64,000 bases of DNA, from contig CM022302.1 of assembly GCA_011799875.1 (NCBI GenBank), forward strand, positions 50,082,887 to 50,146,886, read 5' to 3'. Below the pieces are notes generated by a model. The model did not search any database. It was not told where the DNA came from and saw nothing but the letters and a program-made list of their open reading frames with translations. Below are positions 56,740 to 64,000 of the stretch, one piece after another. Within the stretch, counting starts at the first letter, position 1. Each line of letters opens with the position of its first letter. The DNA comes from Thinopyrum elongatum (taxonomy: Eukaryota > Streptophyta > Magnoliopsida > Poales > Poaceae). Position numbers and translations under genes: made by a program.

Positions 56740-57560
56740 CTTTAAATGGCCCTTAAGATACCAAGGACATCTCCAACAACGTTCATCAAACAGACTCCCC
56801 AAAATGTCCATGGGCAGGTCAGGTCCGTGTCTGGACGTGTCCGCAAACATCCGGGCCAGACAAACGCCATCCAACCCTATCTCTCAAACAAGACGGACAA
56901 GGACACCGAGCCATTCAACGTTGATCATACTAGTTCATAGGATTTTTACCACGCAAAAAATCCCTAAAACTACTAAAAACAATTAAATCCCACTCCTTCA
57001 CGTCAGCGGTGAGATCGACATCCCCCACGCCCCACCCACCTTGTCGTCATTGGCCGCTGGCGAGAACTCACCAGAGTCATCGACGTGCGCTTCTTTGGCA
57101 TCGTCATCGTGCTGCTCCGCCTCCTCGTCGTACTCAGCCTCGAGCTCCTTGAAGAGCTAGATGTACGATGCCTCGTTGATGCGGAACTGGCAGCGCTCGT
57201 GGTCAACCGTGCGGGGGCTTTGGACCGGCAAGAGCACTACCCGATTCTCGTTAATGATCTCCAGGTCCACGAGGAAGGCCAAGACGGCAGTGACATCCGC
57301 GAGCTCCACCTCCATTTGTGTAACGCCTCCTCTAAGGGCGCCTCCTTGATAACCCCCAAATGCAGGAAGTTACTATAGAACTTTCCAATGTGGAGGTGGT
57401 AAGTATGGAGGGTCGATGTCCCAAAAGAGCTAAAGGTAGGATACATATTCTTTCAGATTCTATTTGCCAATGATACAACCTTTCTCACACTAAATGTTTG
57501 CTTTACCTAGACTCTCTAACTAGGTGATGACGAGCTTGGTGTTGGCACTCATGGAGGTAA
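56740..57560. other. Transposon-like remnant with a broken minus-strand frame
   Basis: The start (CATCTCCAACAACGTTCATC, then CCGTGTCTGGACGTGTCCGC) resembles ends of Harbinger-type grass elements. The minus strand at about 57000-57200 reads ELEAEYDEEAEQHDDDAKEA after a stop codon, an acidic stretch of unknown origin. Confidence 0.3.
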
Positions 57561-58569
57561 GCATCTCCCGCTACACGTTTGCTGAAATTTGAGGTGGGCT
57601 TTAGGCCCATCTAGCAATTTCTGAAAATCTCCAAGGGCCCATGTGGATTTATTGGCACTAGGTGTAGTGGAAAATTTAGTCCCACCCCGGAAGTTGGAGA
57701 GGAGTTGGACCTCCTTATAAGGGTTTCTCTTTCACATGCTATTGGAGCTTGAGAAAAGAAGAGGCCCTCGCGCACTCCTCCTCCACCGCCCGCCTCGCCA
57801 CGCCGCGGGTTGCGGTAATGAGCAGAGCTGAGCTCACACCTATGCGCTTATTTTTGTCAGTCAGTAACGGAGAGTTTTCTGACAGCTGGGCCACGATCTG
57901 AGACGTCGGATCGTGGGCTGTCACGGACCCGGACGCGGGTCGAGCCACACTCTCCATGCGGCTGCGCCTTATATAAGTGTGCGGTTTGCCTCCTAACCCT
58001 AGACCTCACGAACAGATGCCATTTGCTCACGCGCGAACGCCCACCGTCGGTCCTTCTGCGCCTGCTGCCGGGTGACTTCATCCCGTCCGGCGCGCGTACA
58101 CGGTCGACGGAGAGAGCAGGTCTATCGCAAAACAGGCTCTCGGATCCTGTACGAGGAGAGGGAGCGAGGATAGGTTTTTGGGAAGCGACTCGCGACTGCT
58201 CGCCTCCGATCCACTACTTCCTCTACGTCTGCGTCGTCTTCATACATCACCATGTCGGCATTCCGACGCCGACCATCTCGCTGCAGAGAAGCTCAGGCTG
58301 ACAAGAAGGCCGCCGAGGACGATCTGCTGCGCCACCGCCTCCGCGGCTCTGCATGGCCTACTGGAGGGTATAACAACGTTTATTCGCTCCTATTTGTTTC
58401 GTTATTAGCAAGACTAGCAGTATGGGTAGATGGTCTACTGTTTGCGTATACGTGAATGTTTAGATCAGAACAGTATTGTCGTCAATTCAGTCAATGCCAT
58501 GCTATTGATTACGGTGGATTAAATTAATCAAAAAATGCCATTTACTCAGCAATCCAAAAACTCTATTAT
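57561..58569. other. Unassigned sequence before the Angela-type internal region
   Basis: GC-rich leader-like DNA with a TTATATAAGTG box at about 57969, possibly an LTR or leader of another copia family. No 5' LTR for the element at 58570-64000 is visible. Confidence 0.3.
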
Positions 58570-61500
58570 GTGTAGGAATTTTCGGCAAGTGGCTTTGCCG
58601 CTGCACTGAAACCGGATAAGTGTTACCGGTAAGTATTTTAAGCGTTGACAGACTAAGACCACTTTATGGCTCACGGCTATGAACGTGTTCTGTGTCACGG
58701 TTTGTCTCCACAAGGACGATTGCTCCTGAACAGGAGAAGGCGTTCAGAGCGGCTACCGTCGGTTTCTCGGAGCAGTTCTTAGCATGATCGGAGATAAATT
58801 GGTCGACGCATATTACATGTGCATGTCGCCAAGGACTTGTGGGAGGCGCTCGAATCTCAATTCAGGGCCACCGATGCGGGGAGCGAAATGTATTATCGAG
58901 CAGTCCACGATTACAAGATGGTTGAAAAACTGTCATGTACTGGAGCAGGTCATGAAGGATAATAGCATCCGTTAGGAGCTTGAACTTCTTAAGGCGATTA
59001 ACGGGCAAGTTTGTCGCGGGCTGCATAATCACTAAGCTCCCTAATCCTGGAGGAACTTGCCACCACTCTGAAACATCAGAGGCGTGAATTCTCAGTGAAG
59101 GATGTCATTGGCCATCTGAGTGTTGAGCAGAATTCGAGGGCAAAGGACTCGCAACGGAAAAGGGCGAGAAGGGACTTCTGTCGCCAACATGGCGAACACA
59201 GAGGAACTTCAACCCCACAACCCAAGGGACAAGGGAAAGAACGTTTGTCCAACACAATACCGACTGTAAGAAGAAGGTAAGAAGACCTTCAAGAAGAACA
59301 AGAAGGATGGCGGGCTACTTACTTGTGGTTTTGGTTGAACACGGGACCAAAAGTGCCCAAACAAGTTTAAGAAGTCAGGACAGGACTCCAAGTCTGTCAA
59401 CATGATTGTGGGCAACAATGAGAATGGTTGCATTGGGTACGGTAATTCGTTTACTTTTCAGTAGTTACAGCCAACCGGATGGTGGGTGGCACAGGTGCAG
59501 GTGTTCATGTGTGTGCTGACATTTCATTGGTTCACTTCTACCAGGTCACAGGACACGGGTCCGTATTGATGAGAATGGGGGGGCGAGTGCTTCTGTTCAT
59601 GGTGTTGGCACGGTCATCTGAAGTTTACTTAAGAAAGGATCGTGAATTGTGTAAGAGGCATTCCGTCGTAAAGAAGCATGTCCACGCCATACAAGAAGAA
59701 CTCGTTAGTGGCTCCCTTATATTGTAGAGAAGCGGGTTAAGTTAGGGTTTTCGAGGCGTCAAGATAATGAGTGGTACAAAGTAGGTGATACGATTTGTGT
59801 GGAAAAAGGTTATGAGAGTGGAAGGGAGTTCAAGCCTTGCATACTTGAGATTTTTGCAATAAAGTCGTGAACACATATTCATTCGAGTGTTAATGAATCT
59901 TAAGTTGGGCATTCACTCTCTGTCACATTAATTTTGGTTTTATGACGACGGATAGTAAGTGGATTTAATCCGAGTTCACTTAGCCCCAACGGTTCTAAGT
60001 GCCTTTCATGTGTGCAAGCTAAGAACCTCGCCAGCACCTCACAAGGCACAAGGAGGACGGAAGGATGGAAGAGAATAAACGTATGGCAAACATGTAGGAA
60101 TCTAATACATTCTGATATTGAATGAAGATGAGATGCGGTGTGTTGACTAAAAGTTGGAGAGGAGAAAGAAAACTTCATGACATTGATCAGAGGATTCCAC
60201 TAGGATCTTGCTATGTGTATTGTTTAAATACTAAAGTGAGGCTCTACACTGCTAAAATCTATAAGACAGAGAGTGAGACTCAACTTGAAAGATAAATTAA
60301 ACGAGTTCTCGGCAGATCCATGGTGGAGGAGAGTACTAAGTCTCAGTTACTTTGATGTCCTTTTTGTGCCCGGAAAACACTGGCATTATTCATGACGAGG
60401 AGCCTCCCTATTCCCCCCAGCAACGGAGGTTGACGAGCGGAAAAACCGTTATACTCTAAATTGCATTTGGTTAACAGCCATGTAAATACATCGGGTTGTC
60501 AAGGCGCAGATGATGGGGAGGCCATTATATTGATGGCCTTGTGTCATGTCCTGAACTAAAGTTCGACAAAGGACTATATAGACCACTCCCTATGAGAAAT
60601 GCGGCCCAAGAGAAGGACAACACTCTCGTACTTGCGGGACTTGGGGATGGTTGGCGAAAGTCAATGTGCGATCCCAAAAGGGTATGACTTGGCCAAGAAC
60701 TATTTTTTTTTTTAAAAGCTAATGGACTGCGTTAATTTGGGATACGCTAAGAACGAGGTTGGGTATGAGATTTCTAGTAGTGAAAGCTCGTCACCCGATG
60801 GGTACCTGACCAGAAGGTGGAACACATATGGAAATCTAAGGATGCTACATACTCTTAGGAATATTTTTCCTATGAGAGATATTGACAAATCACTTCTAGA
60901 CGTAGGAATCGTGAGGAGGACTCCTGGGCCTGCCATTCCTATGGATTATTATGAACAAACACATACAATGATGAAAATTCTGAGGAGGAACAGCGAGGAG
61001 GAAACCCTTGGTAGGGGCAATAGAGACAGAGGACTGCAAAATCTTTGGTGATGATTTTCTTCGTGTTACCCTCATGAGATGATACTCCCACTTCTATTTC
61101 AGAAGCGGTTATGCCTCTCCAGAAGCTGACTATGGAAGGATGCGGTCGTAGCAGAGATGGATTCCATTGATGGCTAAACGGGACATGGCCGCAGATTACT
61201 GAGCGGTCCCTATGGTGCAAACCATTGGGATAGTAAGGGGGTGTTCGAAAAAGAAGCTTAGCGCCGAGGGCCTACAATGAAAGTCACGGCTAGGCCCTTG
61301 TGGCCAAGGGCGATGACCAGAAAGAAGAGAAGATTTCTTCACTCTTCACAGTGGCCAGACTGACCACAATTCGGAATATTACTCCTCGTTGGCCGCTCTC
61401 GACATGGTCTTCCGTCTGTTCACCAGATGGATGTTAAGGACAACTGTTCTGAAGTGCGAGAGTAAACAGAGAGGGAAATCTACATGCACTGAGCCCAGAT

Positions 61501-61662
61501 GGTTTGTGATAGATGGTCAGTGAAGGAAAAGTGTGTGTAGGTGTGGTTGAAATGCTCTTATATGGGCCTTGATGAAACAAGCACCTAGCAATGGCATGAT
61601 ATGTTGTAATACAAACTCAGACATCTGTTGGTTCGTTGTTAATGAGTTGGAAAATGTGTATA
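58570..61662 (+). pseudogene. Decayed Angela-type gag-pol
   Basis: Recognisable but frameshifted fragments are, in order: gag (FAAALKPDK near 58594; LWEALESQFRATDAG near 58832; TLKHQRREFSVKDVIGHLSV near 59070), a degraded zinc knuckle near 59320, protease (TGAGVHVCADISLVHFYQVT near 59500; KKHVHAIQEELVSGSLIL near 59675), and pol traces near 60720-61430. Length and stops show large deletions. Confidence 0.7.
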
Positions 61663-64000
61663 TGCTAGGAGATAGCCATACTAGAGGGATAATAATAAAT
61701 GTATTATTTATCTAACTTGCTCATCTAATTAGTTTATGTTCATGGCCATAATGCTGTGGTTCCCCGAGCCCGATATCCATAAAGGCTCTGAGGAAAACCC
61801 ATGTGCACGTGTGGAATAATAAACGGTTTTTAAAAAATGTTTAATGTATACTTTTATTTTAAAATCTAGTCATCGCCTTCTAAGACATGATCAAGTGATT
61901 GCAGGATGATTATGTTTCCCAATCATGGGCTGCTAGCCATGCGGTAGTCTGGGGACAGCAGTTTTGAGGGCACAATGATTAGCAAGAACATTTGTGCTGA
62001 ATCGACCCGACTGATGCTATATGAACTATGAGATTCATCGTTCACCAGTTAATGCGTTTAATACACAGAGATGGCTAATGTTTGCAGGATCCTCAGACCA
62101 TGAGATATCGAGCTTTCTTGTGCTGATTATGAACTTTGGGGTTGTTAAACGTATCCGTAACGGATGGCTATTATGGCGGCCGTACGGTGTTCATGCGGAA
62201 AGAGAAAATATGTCAAGTACTTGATAGCTAAGATGGGATTTGCCTCGACGTTGGCCCGGAACGATCGATATCTATGACAGAGTTCGCCCTCGGTCGCTAA
62301 CGGCTATCATGAAGACGGTGTATGCATCCTCGGCAGAACAAACTGTGATTTGATCACGGGCGATGCCCGGAACACATCGCGTAATGAGAAATCCTCGATG
62401 AACAATACCGGTAACGAGGTAAACTAGCATAGTGGCACAGTTATTGCATAACCCGGGAATGCCAACATGTTCACCGCGGTATTTGTAACAATTCTCAGCG
62501 ACGATTAAGCCACACAGGAATATAGCACACGGCAACTGGAGGCGTTCAACCTCGAATATTCATTCGTTGTGGTATAGGGGTCAATAATGGGGTATCAGGT
62601 TCCGGATGTCTGATCATTTGATCGGAAGGGGGTACGTGTGACTTGAATCTAGTACTTCACCGGACTATAGCGGTCACACGCTTAAGGGTCATCATCTGCG
62701 GAAATACTAGACAGGGAGTCTGGAGAAGGAAATACATCCGAAAAAGTTTAGGAAACGAAAAAAGTTCGCGACAGCGGAAAAAGATTCCGCAGAGGAGCAA
62801 CACCGCGATTGAGTTTGTTGTTGCAATTACGAAAAGTTTGTTTCGCGGGTATTCCATTAAAGTCAAATGAGTTTCCGGCAACATGCGATAATTCTTGTGA
62901 GTGGTTGCCAGAATCATTACTGGAAACTTTGGGAATTTTCTGGAAGAAAAACCGGAAGGAAACGTTCAGGCAGATGCCTGGAACAGCTTCAGATGCTTTT
63001 TTCCGCAGGATTGAAATCACTAAACAGGGAATTGTTCCAGAACGCGTTGAAATTATTTTAGTGGGTATGGAAAGTTCTAGCCCACATAAATATTTCAGTC
63101 GAACGGACGCTGAAAAATGTCCGTAGAATAGTGAAAGTGCTTTTGGGTTACTTTTTAGGAAAGCAATGTTCTGGGTTTTGTCCCAAGATATTTTTTGGGG
63201 GGTGACATGGATGGAGAGGCTCACTTGGGGGGGGGCCCTCCTAGGTGTGGCAGGCCACATGGGGGCTCCCTTGGAGCCACATCTTGTGCTTGGTTTCACA
63301 TTTGAGTCCTTGTGGGAAGGACTTCATTCATGGCTTTTGGGTTGTCTTGTAAAAACACCCTACCCCTTGGGATTTCTATAAATAGAGTTGGAGGGGCAGC
63401 CCTCCACACTCATCCTTCTCACAGACATGCCATGGCAATGATCTGGCTTGTCTCTCTCCCCCCACGAAAAGAGTTTGGTAGGTCAGAAAGAGGCTGTCTG
63501 GGTTCGGTGGGAACTAGTTCTGAAGGGAAGCCCGCAGGATAGATGACACCGTATGTGTGCAACGCTGTAGAGAGGTATCGTAGTTGTGAGCTTAGTGCCA
63601 GAGGGACTGTTCGTGAGTGCCTCCAGAGGGCGTCCAAGTGACGGTACGCGAGTTCTGTGAGTCCTCCCGAAGGGATGTCGAGGACCGTTCGAGTTTCGAA
63701 GGTCCTCCCGAAGGGCGTCCGCGACATCGTCCGGGGGACTATTCGACCACCTCCCGGAGGGTGTCGAAGGGAAGAAGAGGGTATAAAATCCCGCGGTGGG
63801 AGGGTGGTAACATCCTAGCTGCGGGGATCGCACGCCGATCGTCATCGACATACTAGCCTGCGCTAGAGTCGGTAACGAAACCCAGATCAAACCTTGTATG
63901 CAGTCCGCCGGACATCGCCGGGCGGGGGACGTTCGGACCACCTCCCGAGGGGGTCCGAAGGAAGACGACGGTATACATCCTCGCGGTGGGGAGGTTGTAA
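61663..64000 (+). repeat. Angela-type 3' LTR, cut by the window end
   Basis: Starts TGCTAGGAGATAGCCATACT and follows the reverse complement of the 9990-12119 LTR with heavy divergence. A TATA box CTATAAATAGAG lies at about 63377. Near the end a stretch of about 160 bp (starting near 63740 with ACCACCTCCCGGAGG and again near 63938) is duplicated in tandem. The LTR end lies beyond 64000. Confidence 0.8.

Overview
This is a plant nuclear window, almost certainly from a Triticeae grass (wheat, Aegilops, barley or rye group). The gene structures are eukaryotic (GT-AG introns, plant R2R3-MYB, NOB1, SKIP4 and mTERF proteins). Most of the remaining DNA is nested transposons of families typical of Triticeae: Angela/BARE/WIS-type copia LTRs, CACTA, Helitron, Mutator-like, Au-type SINE and MITEs. 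The species cannot be fixed from sequence alone.

Layout. 1-29.8 kb is repeat-dominated. A MITE (49-269) is followed by a ~1.5 kb segment (copy A, 668-2240) that recurs as copy B just after an initiator-tRNA-like gene (3881-3952). Copy B is split by a 3.7 kb Helitron (4830-8548) and by a second insertion (8686-29326). The second insertion holds a 5.3 kb copia element with 180-bp LTRs (8959-29118). That copia is itself interrupted twice: in gag by a young Angela-like element (9990-19578, duplicated target ACTCC), and in pol by a chimera of Angela-type LTRs around CACTA DNA (22152-27425, duplicated target TGATC). 29.8-33.8 kb is low-feature intergenic DNA.

33.8-44.2 kb is the main gene island. 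It holds an R2R3-MYB factor (33867-35509, +), the 18S-maturation nuclease NOB1 (36508-39638, -), and head-to-head with NOB1 the F-box/kelch gene SKIP4 (42942-44142, +). A 2.8 kb 5'-UTR intron of SKIP4 carries a tandem array of about ten C/D-box snoRNA units. All units keep a guide complementary to a conserved 18S rRNA stretch. One shared promoter region, with a telo-box and site II-like repeats, therefore appears to drive an 18S-processing nuclease one way and 18S-directed snoRNAs the other way.

44.2-56 kb holds inverted, transposon-broken copies (C and D) of the same tRNA-linked segment, an Au-type SINE with a perfect 17-bp target duplication, a Mutator-like element with ~240-bp inverted repeats and a deleted transposase, an intact mTERF gene (50912-52099, +), and a second initiator-tRNA-like gene (55901-55975, -). 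56-64 kb is degenerate: gene or transposon fragments, a decayed Angela-type internal region (about 58570-61662, +), and its 3' LTR, which runs off the window end.
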